Origin: Candidatus Nitromaritima sp. SCGC AAA288-L16
Lineage (GTDB): Bacteria; Nitrospinota; Nitrospinia; Nitrospinales; VA-1
DNA length: 34,358 bases
NCBI GenBank assembly: GCA_000372225.1
Contig: AQTY01000022.1
Location: forward strand, 1 to 34,358
Direction: 5' to 3'
In this document: piece by piece, positions 23,507 to 31,366 of the stretch
Position numbering within the stretch: the stretch's first letter is position 1
How the letters are laid out: each line of letters opens with the position of its first letter
Made by a program: the position numbers and the translations under genes
Notes under the pieces: model-generated
The model's input: only the letters and a program-made list of their open reading frames with translations
Told to the model about the DNA's origin: nothing
Databases searched by the model: none

Positions 23507-25375
23507 ATGAAGTTAAGAAAATTATTATCTATTTTTATTATCGCGATAGTTCTAATGAAAACTTTTTCAGCTAACGCACAAAATAACAACGTCACACTTG
23601 AACCACTTGAAGTAAAAGCAATGAGGACCTCTGCACCTGAAAAAAGAATCCCTTCTTCTGTAACAATAATAACAAGGGAAGATATCGAAAAAACACAGGC
23701 TCGAACAGTTGCTGATGCATTAAAAGGAATCGTTGGGGTTGAAGTCAGCCCAACTGGAGGAATGGGTTCAACTACGAGTGTATTTATGCGTGCGAATGAA
23801 TCCAACGCAACTCTGGTAATAATTGATGGAGCACGGGTCAATATCGGTTCTACCGGCTTATTTGATTTTGGACATTTAACTACGGATAACATAGAAAAAA
23901 TAGAGATCCTCCGAGGCTCGCAATCAACTCTATGGGGACAGGATGCCATGGGGGGAGTTATCAATATAGTAACTCGAAAAGGAAAAGGCATTCCAACCCA
24001 TTCATTATCTTTTGAAGGAGGAAGTTACGGCACATACAAAGAGTCAATTCAAAGTTCAGGAGTCATCAATGCGTATGATTATTCACTAAGTTTGTCACGC
24101 TTGGATGTATTTGACCAATTTAGTGCTGACAGTTCATGGCATGGAACTACTGAAGATGACCCTTATAAAAATACTACAATTTCCACGAGGTTTGGGCATG
24201 ACTTGTCGACGAAAAAACGAGTCGAGCTTATGGGACGCTGGAGCAAGGGGCTCTATAATTACGACAAGAGTTCTGGCGCTGATGATGATCGATTCGGTAA
24301 TAACGATCAGGTACAAGTATCAATACCTTATAAAATGGAAGTTAATGATCAGTGGAACTTCACGCTAACACCGGCTTACGCTTATCGTGATAATCTGTCT
24401 GTAAGCACCGGTTCAAGTGAAGCTTACACTAAATATCATTATTTTGATAAAACGACCAGCTTAGATCTGCAAAATAATTTAGCGTTAACAAAAGAGCTCT
24501 CCCTTATTTTCGGTGGAGAGTACAGGAACCAAGCTACAACATCAGTTGGCAATGACTACGATACTAAATTTGATAATTGGTCTAATTTCATACAAGCAAG
24601 CTATGACTATAAAAACCCATTAAACGAATATAAGAATTTTCTACTAACAACTGGCTACCGTCATGACTATCACAGCAACTGGGATAATAATGTCACATAT
24701 AAGTTTGGAGCCGGTTACTACTTACCAAAAACTAACACACAATTTAATACGTCATGGGCAACTGCTTTTGTATCACCAACAACTGATCAACTATGGTACC
24801 CACCAGTTGCAACGAGTGCCAACCCTAATCTTCTTCCAGAAGAAAACAAAAGTTTTGAGTTTGGAATAAAGCAGATTATAAATAAAAGAACCAATATGAC
24901 CATTACTTTCTTTAATGATTCTCACACTAATAAAATTGCTAACGATTCCGATTTTATTCCACAAAACATAGCCAAAGCACATTCGCGTGGGATTGAAACA
25001 GGAATTAATCTTGGGCTCCCGAAAAATTTTAATTTAGCTTTAAATCATACCTGGAATGAACATTATGATCAGGACAACCGCCCACTTATCAGAAGAGCAA
25101 AAACTAAATTTAATGCGACATTAACTCACACCTGGAAAGAAAAATTAGATTCACTATTAAATATTTATGTAAGAGGTCGAGCAACTGACACAAGCTTGTT
25201 AAAGCATACAGGAGGATATACTGTTGTCAGAACTGCTTTAGGTTATAAATTTAACGACAAATTAAAACTAACCTTAAGAGGCGAAAATTTACTAGATGAA
25301 GAATATGAAATAATTTATCCCGCTGGTACACCAGGCCGTTCTGGATACGCTGGATTTACTTATACGTTCAATTAA
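23507..25375 (+). CDS. btuB: TonB-dependent outer-membrane receptor, probable cobalamin receptor
   Basis: A 622-residue outer-membrane beta-barrel of BtuB size. A signal peptide (MKLRKLLSIFIIAIVL onward, cleavage after ANA) is followed by a TonB-box-like stretch (LEPLEVKAM) and a plug domain: PSSVTIITREDIEKTQARTV, ADALKGIVGVEV, IDGARVN, and IEILRGSQSTLWGQDAMGGVINIVTRKG. The remainder is an Asn/Tyr-rich barrel with alternating aromatic strands, ending YAGFTYTFN. The last residue is Asn rather than the common Phe or Trp. It lies 91 bases after cobQ with AGAAGGGA about 10 bases before the ATG. Corrinoid specificity comes from the operon and riboswitch, not from the barrel sequence itself. Confidence 0.88.
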   Translation: MKLRKLLSIFIIAIVLMKTFSANAQNNNVTLEPLEVKAMRTSAPEKRIPSSVTIITREDIEKTQARTVADALKGIVGVEVSPTGGMGSTTSVFMRANESNATLVIIDGARVNIGSTGLFDFGHLTTDNIEKIEILRGSQSTLWGQDAMGGVINIVTRKGKGIPTHSLSFEGGSYGTYKESIQSSGVINAYDYSLSLSRLDVFDQFSADSSWHGTTEDDPYKNTTISTRFGHDLSTKKRVELMGRWSKGLYNYDKSSGADDDRFGNNDQVQVSIPYKMEVNDQWNFTLTPAYAYRDNLSVSTGSSEAYTKYHYFDKTTSLDLQNNLALTKELSLIFGGEYRNQATTSVGNDYDTKFDNWSNFIQASYDYKNPLNEYKNFLLTTGYRHDYHSNWDNNVTYKFGAGYYLPKTNTQFNTSWATAFVSPTTDQLWYPPVATSANPNLLPEENKSFEFGIKQIINKRTNMTITFFNDSHTNKIANDSDFIPQNIAKAHSRGIETGINLGLPKNFNLALNHTWNEHYDQDNRPLIRRAKTKFNATLTHTWKEKLDSLLNIYVRGRATDTSLLKHTGGYTVVRTALGYKFNDKLKLTLRGENLLDEEYEIIYPAGTPGRSGYAGFTYTFN

Positions 25376-25407
25376 TATCTCAAGCTTACAAAACTGTTTA
25401 CCATTTA

Positions 25408-25439
25408 AAACTAGACCTCCTTAAAAGAAAGTCCAGTTT
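25408..25439 (+). repeat. Stem-loop between btuB and cobA
   Basis: AAACTAGAC (25408-25416) can pair with GTCCAGTTT (25431-25439) with one A-C mismatch and a 14-base loop. No T-run follows, so it is not an intrinsic terminator. It ends 18 bases before the cobA ATG and could affect mRNA processing or cobA translation. It could equally be chance. Confidence 0.35.
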
Positions 25440-25457
25440 GAAAATAAAAAGAACCCG

Positions 25458-26012
25458 ATGAAAAAACAAGCCAAGAGTGATCCAAGAAAAAGAAAAGGGC
25501 TCATTATTGTTAACACAGGTGAAGGGAAAGGAAAATCTACCGCAAGTTTTGGGCTGGCACTTCGCGCTGCGGGTAACAAGATGAATGTCTTTATCATGCA
25601 ATTCATGAAAGGTCCCTGGAAAGCTGGCGAGCGAAAGGCACTAAAGGCACTATCGGAATATATCGAGTATGAAGCTATGGGTGATGGGTTTACATGGGAT
25701 ACGGAAAACCCTGAACAAGACAATAAAACAGCACGCAATGCCTTTGACAAAGTTAAAGAAAAGTTAATGAGCGGAAAATATCAGATGATCATATTAGATG
25801 AAATCAACTATGTCCTTGATTACCAATTTTTTCCGCTAGAAGAATTCTTAGAGACATTGCGAAACAAACCGAAAGATGTACATGTGGTTTGTACCGGACG
25901 TAATGCTCAAGAGAAGTTAATAGAAATGGCAGATCTGGTCACCGAAATGAAACTTATCAAGCATCCGTATGATGATCAAGGGATCCCTGCACAAAAAGGA
26001 ATAGAATTTTGA
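25458..26012 (+). CDS. cobA: Cob(I)alamin/corrinoid adenosyltransferase, CobA/BtuR type
   Basis: A 184-residue enzyme transferring the adenosyl group of ATP to reduced cob(I)alamin or cobinamide, making the coenzyme form. It has the CobA-type P-loop NTGEGKGKST (19-28), then GLALRAAGN, VFIMQFMKG, the family-specific DGFTWDTENPEQD and LDEINYVLDY, and the closing CTGRNAQEKLIEMADLVTEM. The size is standard for BtuR/CobO. The ATG at 25458 has only a weak Shine-Dalgarno. Its stop overlaps the tonB start (TGATG). Together with cobQ upstream it makes this operon one of uptake plus salvage, because CobQ acts on the adenosylated precursor. Confidence 0.94.
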   Translation: MKKQAKSDPRKRKGLIIVNTGEGKGKSTASFGLALRAAGNKMNVFIMQFMKGPWKAGERKALKALSEYIEYEAMGDGFTWDTENPEQDNKTARNAFDKVKEKLMSGKYQMIILDEINYVLDYQFFPLEEFLETLRNKPKDVHVVCTGRNAQEKLIEMADLVTEMKLIKHPYDDQGIPAQKGIEF

Positions 26013-27085
26013 TGAACGTTTCAACTACAAACCTGAGCAATAATCAATTGAAAATAACATTTTTATTTTCAGCATTGTTGCATGTCGTAGGTTTTTATAT
26101 CTTATCTGGTATTTCCTTTAATCAAACATTAAGATCTCCAGATATAGTTTCGATTAAAATCACGACTCACGTCGAGAAAAAAGGGATACAAGCCGTGAAT
26201 GTGAAACATGTAAAACAACAGAACCCAAAACAGTCAACCCATTCACCTAAACTAGTTTCCACTACTCTCAATGAAGTTTTTGGTTCGAAACCAACCCTAA
26301 CCTACAACACAAATAACCGGTCGCAGCCAAGCAAAATAATATTGCAAGCAAAACTCCCTAAAGACATAGGTCGATTAAAATTAACCTTAAACAATAGTCC
26401 CTCCCCTTCTTTAATAGAACACCAAAGATTTTTTACAAAAGAAATTTCAACAGCTGCGCCAAAGCCAATCCACAAAAACCAACCTTCGCATCACAACACA
26501 AATACTTCTGCAACTTCTATCAAGTTCATAGAGGTCTTGTCAAAATCAACTTTACTTGACAATCCTCAAGCGCACATTAGTTCGAAGGTTCAAGTTGATG
26601 ACCCAATGAATTTTAATCCTATTCCGTTATATCAAGGAAATGTAAAGAAAAAGAGTAGGCGTTTTATTCCTAATGCACGGAATGTCTCCCTTACTCATGG
26701 TTTTACAGAAGAGTCTTTGGCTTCACCGCAAAGCACAGCTATGGTAAAAGCCGAACAACCTACAACCAATTTTTCCTCATTAGATTTAGGAGAACTACAT
26801 CGAGGTTTTCATGGAAAAATTTGGCAGAGGGTAGCGAAAGTAAAATACTACCCGAGGATGGCTCGCAAAAGAGGATTTGAAGGAAGACCGATAGTCGCTT
26901 TCACCCTTGGGAAAAAAGGAGATCTTGTTAACTTAAAAATAGTTGAAGCTGCTAACTATGATTTGCTCAATGAAGCGGCCCTAGAAACTATCCGACGTGG
27001 AATCCCTTATCCGCCTATCCCCGAGCCTCTTGGTAAAAATTTCATTTCATTCAAACTTCCGATTTCATATGTTCTGGAGCGATAA
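26012..27085 (+). CDS. tonB: TonB-family energy transducer
   Basis: A 357-residue periplasm-spanning protein. An N-terminal signal-anchor (residues 14-34, KITFLFSALLHVVGFYILSG) carries the His found in TonB anchors. It is followed by a long Ser/Thr/Pro/Lys-rich linker. The C-terminal TonB domain (about 275-355) reads VAKVKYYPRMARKRGFEGRP, then VAFTLGKKGDL, NEAALETIRRGIPYPPIPEP and a final strand. It would transmit the proton-motive force to BtuB. ExbB and ExbD, which it needs, are not in the window. ATG at 26012 overlaps the cobA stop; TTG at 26009 is less likely. Its position in the B12 operon suggests a transducer dedicated to corrinoid uptake, which is inference. Confidence 0.88.
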   Translation: MNVSTTNLSNNQLKITFLFSALLHVVGFYILSGISFNQTLRSPDIVSIKITTHVEKKGIQAVNVKHVKQQNPKQSTHSPKLVSTTLNEVFGSKPTLTYNTNNRSQPSKIILQAKLPKDIGRLKLTLNNSPSPSLIEHQRFFTKEISTAAPKPIHKNQPSHHNTNTSATSIKFIEVLSKSTLLDNPQAHISSKVQVDDPMNFNPIPLYQGNVKKKSRRFIPNARNVSLTHGFTEESLASPQSTAMVKAEQPTTNFSSLDLGELHRGFHGKIWQRVAKVKYYPRMARKRGFEGRPIVAFTLGKKGDLVNLKIVEAANYDLLNEAALETIRRGIPYPPIPEPLGKNFISFKLPISYVLER

Positions 27086-27816
27086 TGATTCCTTTAAGGG
27101 TTAAATTCATATTAGTGCTCTTCTATTTTCTATCTGGAGTCTGTCCATCCTATGGTGAAGTATTGCAAATAGATAATAATTATGATGGAAAGATGGATCA
27201 GTGGCACCACATGTCAGACGATAATAAGATTATAAAAATTGAATACGACAATAATGGAGACGGGAAAATAGACCAGACTGACATATATGAAAAAAATAAA
27301 ACACCTGTTCGAGTAGAAGTCGATCGCAATTTCGACGGTAACACGGATCAGTTTCAGTATTATCGTACAGATGGATCACTTGAGAAAATCGAAAAAGATA
27401 CCGAATTTTCAGGAAAAATAAACCGAAAAGAAAACTTCAATACTAACGGCCTTTTAACAAATATTGAAATAGATAGTAATGGTGATGAGAAAATGGACGG
27501 ATGGCAAAACTTTAATGATCAAGGTAAAATAATGAACGCCGAATATGACACGGAACACAATGGGAAGGTAGACCGATGGGAGATTTTCGGCTCAAATGAA
27601 ACTATTAAGATAGCTCAATTTGATACTAACAAAGACAGTAAACCAGATCAGTTTCAATACTTCTATCCATCGGGCACACTAAAAAAGATAGAATTTGACA
27701 CAAATTTAAACGGGCAGATTGACCGCTGGGAATTTTACAAGAAAGATGAAAAACTTGATCGCGTTGAATTGGATAGGAATCACGATGGCAAACCAGATAT
27801 GATCAAACACAAATAA
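27085..27816 (+). CDS. Secreted protein of nine 25-residue Asp/Asn calcium-loop-like repeats
   Basis: A 243-residue protein with a signal peptide (FILVLFYFLSGVCPSYG, cleavage likely after YG). The mature part is almost entirely a 25-residue repeat, about eight full copies and a terminal partial. Each has a D-x-N-x-D-G-K-x-D-Q/R loop, an aromatic pair (W/F-x-F/Y), a turn of D-G/N-G, and a strand ending K-I-E. The Asp/Asn spacing is that of EF-hand or dockerin-like calcium loops, and related repeats are known in deltaproteobacterial hypothetical proteins. The fourth copy is degenerate (Ser and Asn in the loop). ATG overlaps the tonB stop (TAATG), so it is translationally coupled to the B12 operon. 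Its role is unknown; calcium-stabilised binding at the cell surface or in the periplasm is inference. Confidence 0.8.
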   Translation: MIPLRVKFILVLFYFLSGVCPSYGEVLQIDNNYDGKMDQWHHMSDDNKIIKIEYDNNGDGKIDQTDIYEKNKTPVRVEVDRNFDGNTDQFQYYRTDGSLEKIEKDTEFSGKINRKENFNTNGLLTNIEIDSNGDEKMDGWQNFNDQGKIMNAEYDTEHNGKVDRWEIFGSNETIKIAQFDTNKDSKPDQFQYFYPSGTLKKIEFDTNLNGQIDRWEFYKKDEKLDRVELDRNHDGKPDMIKHK

Positions 27817-27827
27817 CTGGAGTTCTT

Positions 27828-28220
27828 ATGAAAGGACTGTCTATTGAAGTAACATTAATCACCTCTGTCGTAGTTTTTATGTCCTCCTGTGCTCCTCCTC
27901 AACCCACCAAAATAGTTCCTGCAGAATTTAAAGCCGGGCAAAACTATTACCACAGAGTATGTGCTAATTGTCACGGCGCAGATGCACTTGGAAAACAAAC
28001 AAGAGCGCCTGGACTCATCGACCCAGAGTATTTATCTGAAAATTTTTCTGATGAGGAAATTTATATTCAGATAATTGAAGGCTCTGATAAAATGCCTTCT
28101 CAACGAAGCAAAGTGTCAGATCCCGAAGTCGCCGAAATAATCAAGTATCTTCGTTATTCCCAAAAAGCAGCAGGCAATATTGTTGAAGAAGATGAACCAG
28201 ACGATGGCGATGAAGAATAG
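27828..28220 (+). CDS. Lipoprotein mono-heme cytochrome c
   Basis: A 130-residue protein with a lipoprotein-type signal (hydrophobic VTLITSVVVFMSS, then Cys21). The heme-attachment site CANCH is at 45-49, and the probable distal ligand Met89 is in DKMPS. The fold pattern is that of a small class I cytochrome c (GKQTRAPGLIDP; SDEEIYIQIIEG; EVAEIIKYLR). The C-terminus is very acidic (EEDEPDDGDEE). The protein should be anchored in a membrane facing the periplasm and would be matured by Lgt and LspA encoded nearby. GGAG lies 7 bases before the ATG, 11 bases after the repeat-protein gene, so it is probably the last gene of the B12 operon. An electron carrier role is certain in kind; its partners are not known. 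Confidence 0.88.
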   Translation: MKGLSIEVTLITSVVVFMSSCAPPQPTKIVPAEFKAGQNYYHRVCANCHGADALGKQTRAPGLIDPEYLSENFSDEEIYIQIIEGSDKMPSQRSKVSDPEVAEIIKYLRYSQKAAGNIVEEDEPDDGDEE

Positions 28221-28242
28221 TTTCCCAACATTATCATAATCA

Positions 28243-28271
28243 TTGACAGGCAAAGCCTTTTTGGCTAGATT
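28243..28271 (+). promoter_or_regulatory. Sigma70-like promoter candidate for dapL
   Basis: A perfect TTGACA (28243-28248), 17-base spacer, then TAGATT (28266-28271, 4 of 6 matches). It lies in the gap after the cytochrome gene and would give a leader of about 55 bases before the dapL ATG. Confidence 0.55.
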
Positions 28272-28332
28272 GATCCGCTTTTAATATATTTTTTACCACT
28301 CGACAACAACCAATTTATTGGAGCAAGAAAGT

Positions 28333-29574
28333 ATGCCCGGCAAGAAAAACTATATTCAAGAATTATTTTCAGAACGTCTTGGAGGAAATAGCTTTGGCAA
28401 AGACACCAAGATCTATAAATTCGAAAAAATAAAACGTGCTAAACGTTCAACAATGGAAGCAAATCCCACAAAAGAACTTTTTGATTTGGGTGTTGGTGAA
28501 CCCGATGAAATGGCTTTTCCTGATGTAATCAAAACTCTTCAACTAGAAGCCGAAAAACCTGAAAACAGAGGCTATACCGATAATGGAATTCAGGAGTTTA
28601 AAGATGCCGCAGTAAAATATATGGAGAATGTCTTTGGTGTTAAAGGGTTGGATGCAGAAAAAAATGTAAACCATACTATTGGTTCAAAGCCTGCTCTTGC
28701 CATGCTGCCATCTATCTTCATCAACCCAGGAGACATTACCTTAATAACGGTTCCAGGATATCCCGTGATGGGAACCCACACTCAATACCTTGGTGGCGAG
28801 GTAGTACATCTGCCTCTCACGAAGGAAAATAATTTTCTACCTGACCTTAATTCAATATCACAAGATGTTGCTAAGCGGGCCAAGCTTCTCTACATCAACT
28901 ATCCCAACAATCCAACGGGTGCAAACGCTACTCGTTCATTTTATGAAGAGGTAGTTGAATTCGCCAAAAAAAATGATGTGGTAGTGATACAAGATGCTGC
29001 TTATGCTGCGCTAAATTTTGATGAGAAACTAACAAGCTTTCTATCTGTCCCAGGAGCCATGGATGTAGGGGTTGAACTTCACTCTCTCTCAAAATCCTAT
29101 AACATGACCGGATGGAGAATCGCCTTTGTGGTTGGTAATGAATTAATAGTGAAGGGTGTTGCTCATGTAAAAGATAACATTGACTCCGGACAGTTTGCTG
29201 CCATTCAAAAAGCCGCGGTCTACGCCCTTGAACACCCAGAAATTACCAAGGCAATCCTTAATAAATATCGTCGCAGGTTGAGTAACCTTGTAGAGGCTCT
29301 AAACTCTGCCGGGTTTGATGCACATATGTCTGGAGGATCTTTTTTTCTCTATGTAGAAGCTCCCAAAGGAATAAAGGGCGGAAAACGTTTTAAAACAGGA
29401 GAAGAGTTTTCCCAATACCTCATCAAAGAAATGATGATCTCCACCGTCCCATGGGACGATGTCGGACACTTTATCCGATTTTCTGCAACCTTTGCTGCCA
29501 AGGGAGTCATCGAGGAGACAAGAATCATCAATGGAATTAAAAGCAGATTATCATCTGTGGAGTTTGAGTTTTAA
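28333..29574 (+). CDS. dapL: LL-diaminopimelate aminotransferase
   Basis: A PLP-dependent class I/II aminotransferase of 413 residues. It converts tetrahydrodipicolinate directly to LL-diaminopimelate, for lysine and peptidoglycan, in one step in place of DapC/D/E. Visible family features are LGVGEPDEMAFPDVI, RGYTDNGIQEFKDAA, IGSKPALAMLP, INPGDITLITVPGYPVMGTH, NYPNNPTGA, DAAYAAL and the PLP-lysine segment HSLSKSYNMTGWR. This wording fits the DapL groups of archaea and several bacterial phyla better than aspartate aminotransferase. ATG at 28333 is chosen because GGAG ends 9 bases before it; TTG at 28318 is an alternative. The family is firm; the substrate is inferred from similarity. Confidence 0.87.
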   Translation: MPGKKNYIQELFSERLGGNSFGKDTKIYKFEKIKRAKRSTMEANPTKELFDLGVGEPDEMAFPDVIKTLQLEAEKPENRGYTDNGIQEFKDAAVKYMENVFGVKGLDAEKNVNHTIGSKPALAMLPSIFINPGDITLITVPGYPVMGTHTQYLGGEVVHLPLTKENNFLPDLNSISQDVAKRAKLLYINYPNNPTGANATRSFYEEVVEFAKKNDVVVIQDAAYAALNFDEKLTSFLSVPGAMDVGVELHSLSKSYNMTGWRIAFVVGNELIVKGVAHVKDNIDSGQFAAIQKAAVYALEHPEITKAILNKYRRRLSNLVEALNSAGFDAHMSGGSFFLYVEAPKGIKGGKRFKTGEEFSQYLIKEMMISTVPWDDVGHFIRFSATFAAKGVIEETRIINGIKSRLSSVEFEF

Positions 29575-29685
29575 TCGAGCAACCATGGGGAAGTTCTAAA
29601 TTTTAAAAATAAAGATGATAAGCTTGTTCAAACTTTAAAATATATTTGGGAAAGTTCCATCTTTGTTTCTCAAGCATTCTATCAA

Positions 29686-30201
29686 ATGCCTCACATCATT
29701 GCCTATATTGGGATAGGATCCAACCTTGGCACTCCGGAGAAAAATTGCACAAAGGCTATTGAAAAAATATCTAGTGCCAAAGATATAAAAATTATATCCA
29801 AGGCATCTTTTTACCAAACCGAACCAATCGGAGGAGTTCAGCAAGGTTGGTTTGTCAACTCAGCGATTGAAATTGAAACTGATCTACCCCCCGAAAACTT
29901 GCTGTCTGTTTTACTAAACTTGGAATTGGTAATGGGAAGAACCAGAAAAGAGAAATGGGGTCCGCGCTTGATTGATCTTGACCTGTTATTTTATGGCAAC
30001 CTCGTCTTAGACAACAAAAGCCTCACTCTACCCCACCCTGAAATTCAAAACCGAAAGTTCGTTTTAACCCCCATGAGTGAGATTGCAGAAAACCTCATCC
30101 ATCCTACTCTTAAAAAGACTATCAAAACTCTTCTTCAAGAATCGTCGGATGTAACTATTGTCAAAAAAATAAAAAATCCTAATCCAAATCATCGAGATTA
30201 A
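29686..30201 (+). CDS. folK: 2-amino-4-hydroxy-6-hydroxymethyldihydropteridine pyrophosphokinase
   Basis: HPPK transfers pyrophosphate from ATP to the pterin in folate synthesis. The 171-residue protein shows AYIGIGSNLGTPEKN at the N-terminus, SKASFYQTEPIGG, FVNSAIEIET, and the signature RKEKWGPRLIDLDLLFYG (R-W-G-P-R-x-x-D-L-D-L-L). LTLPHPEIQNRKFVLTPMSEIA near the end carries the HP-x-x-x-x-R motif. The length is standard. The ATG at 29686 has no strong Shine-Dalgarno, and no clear promoter was found in the preceding 110 bases. Its 3' end overlaps the convergent thiI by 23 bases. The call is firm. Confidence 0.95.
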   Translation: MPHIIAYIGIGSNLGTPEKNCTKAIEKISSAKDIKIISKASFYQTEPIGGVQQGWFVNSAIEIETDLPPENLLSVLLNLELVMGRTRKEKWGPRLIDLDLLFYGNLVLDNKSLTLPHPEIQNRKFVLTPMSEIAENLIHPTLKKTIKTLLQESSDVTIVKKIKNPNPNHRD

Positions 30202-31366
30202 TCGTTTCCATAGAATCCAAAGCACTCGACATAAGCTCTTCCCATGGATAAAGTCGCTCGTCAGCTTCCAAATATTTTATCTTACAGCTTGTACCTGGGT
30301 GGTCTGGCATAAAAACCGAGCAACAGTCCAGTTGAGGTTCTATACTGATATCATAGGTTCCTATTTGTTTTGCATGCATAATTATTTCCTGTTTATTCAT
30401 TCCAATCAAAGGCCGTAAAATGCTCATTGGTACAACGCAAGATACCGCCATTAGATTCTTTAAAGTTTGAGAAGCAACTTGCCCCACCGATTCACCGGTG
30501 ACCAATCCTTGATAATTTTTCAATTCTGCTAAAGCATGTGCGATTCGATACATCATTCTACGATAGAGTACTACTCGATTAGAATCGGTACAGTGATCTC
30601 GTATTGCTACCTGGATATCTTGAAATGAAATAACGTATAGTTTGCCACCACCTTGAAATCGATTGAGGGTATGCGCCAAGCGAACAACTTTATCGTATCC
30701 TCCTCGACCAAGAAAAGTACGGTTGTCAAAAAACATACTATGAACACGGCAGCCTCGAGTCATGAGCTTAAAGGTTGATACCGGACTGTCAATTCCTCCT
30801 GATAGCAAGCTAAGAACCTGACCCGAACTGCCTACTGGTAATCCCTTGAGTCCAGATACTCGGTTATCAAAAACTATAGTTTCCTGAGGACCAATTTCGA
30901 CTTCAAGAACAAAGTCGGCACCATTAATATCAACAGACAAACCATTACTAGAAAGTGCTTCCATAATTCGAGATCCAACCTCAAAGTCAAACTCTTTTGA
31001 TGTAAAGGGAAATGACTTGTTAGAACGTCTTGTCCTAACACAAAATTTGAGTTTCCCAAAGACTTGGAGTTTAGACTGAATTAGACTAATTCCAAGCTGA
31101 GCGATTTTATCAAAATCTGGCTCCATTGAATTCCCTATACTAATCGAAGCTATTCCAGGAATTTGTGTTAGGCGTGAAGTACATTTTTCAGCATCAGTCA
31201 AATCAACACGACCGAGGATACGACCATGTATTTTAAAGATTTTGATATTTTTAAGATCTCTTAGGGCATACCGGATATTGCTGACAAGCTGGTTCTCGAA
31301 ATGCCTTCGATTTCTGCCTTTGAGCCCAATCTCGTCGTAACGGATAAGAAGAGTTTTTGTTTTCAT
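30179..31366 (-). CDS. thiI: tRNA 4-thiouridine synthase ThiI (no rhodanese domain)
   Basis: ThiI adenylates U8 of tRNA and transfers sulfur to give 4-thiouridine, and in some species also serves thiamine thiazole synthesis. The 395-residue protein has an N-terminal ferredoxin-like/THUMP part (LLIRYDEIGLKGRNRRHFEN). The PP-loop ATPase has SLLSGGIDSPVSTF, then MFFDNRTFLG, TGESVGQVASQTL and LDCCSVFMPDHPG with the conserved Cys. It ends near residue 395 without the C-terminal rhodanese domain of E. coli ThiI. This is the short form known from Bacillus, which works with a dedicated cysteine desulfurase; that gene is directly upstream here. ATG at 31366 overlaps the desulfurase stop by one base. 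Confidence 0.93.
   Translation of the reverse strand: MKTKTLLIRYDEIGLKGRNRRHFENQLVSNIRYALRDLKNIKIFKIHGRILGRVDLTDAEKCTSRLTQIPGIASISIGNSMEPDFDKIAQLGISLIQSKLQVFGKLKFCVRTRRSNKSFPFTSKEFDFEVGSRIMEALSSNGLSVDINGADFVLEVEIGPQETIVFDNRVSGLKGLPVGSSGQVLSLLSGGIDSPVSTFKLMTRGCRVHSMFFDNRTFLGRGGYDKVVRLAHTLNRFQGGGKLYVISFQDIQVAIRDHCTDSNRVVLYRRMMYRIAHALAELKNYQGLVTGESVGQVASQTLKNLMAVSCVVPMSILRPLIGMNKQEIIMHAKQIGTYDISIEPQLDCCSVFMPDHPGTSCKIKYLEADERLYPWEELMSSALDSMETINLDDLD

Noticed and set aside
23503..23991. 162-codon minus-strand open frame over the start of btuB
   Set aside because: btuB has a signal peptide, TonB box and plug motifs on the plus strand; the opposite frame is compositional only.
28248..28262. AGGC-AAA-GCCT hairpin followed by T5 after the cytochrome gene
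   Set aside because: Only a 4-bp stem with a 3-base loop, and it sits within the spacer of a better-supported promoter; too weak to call a terminator.
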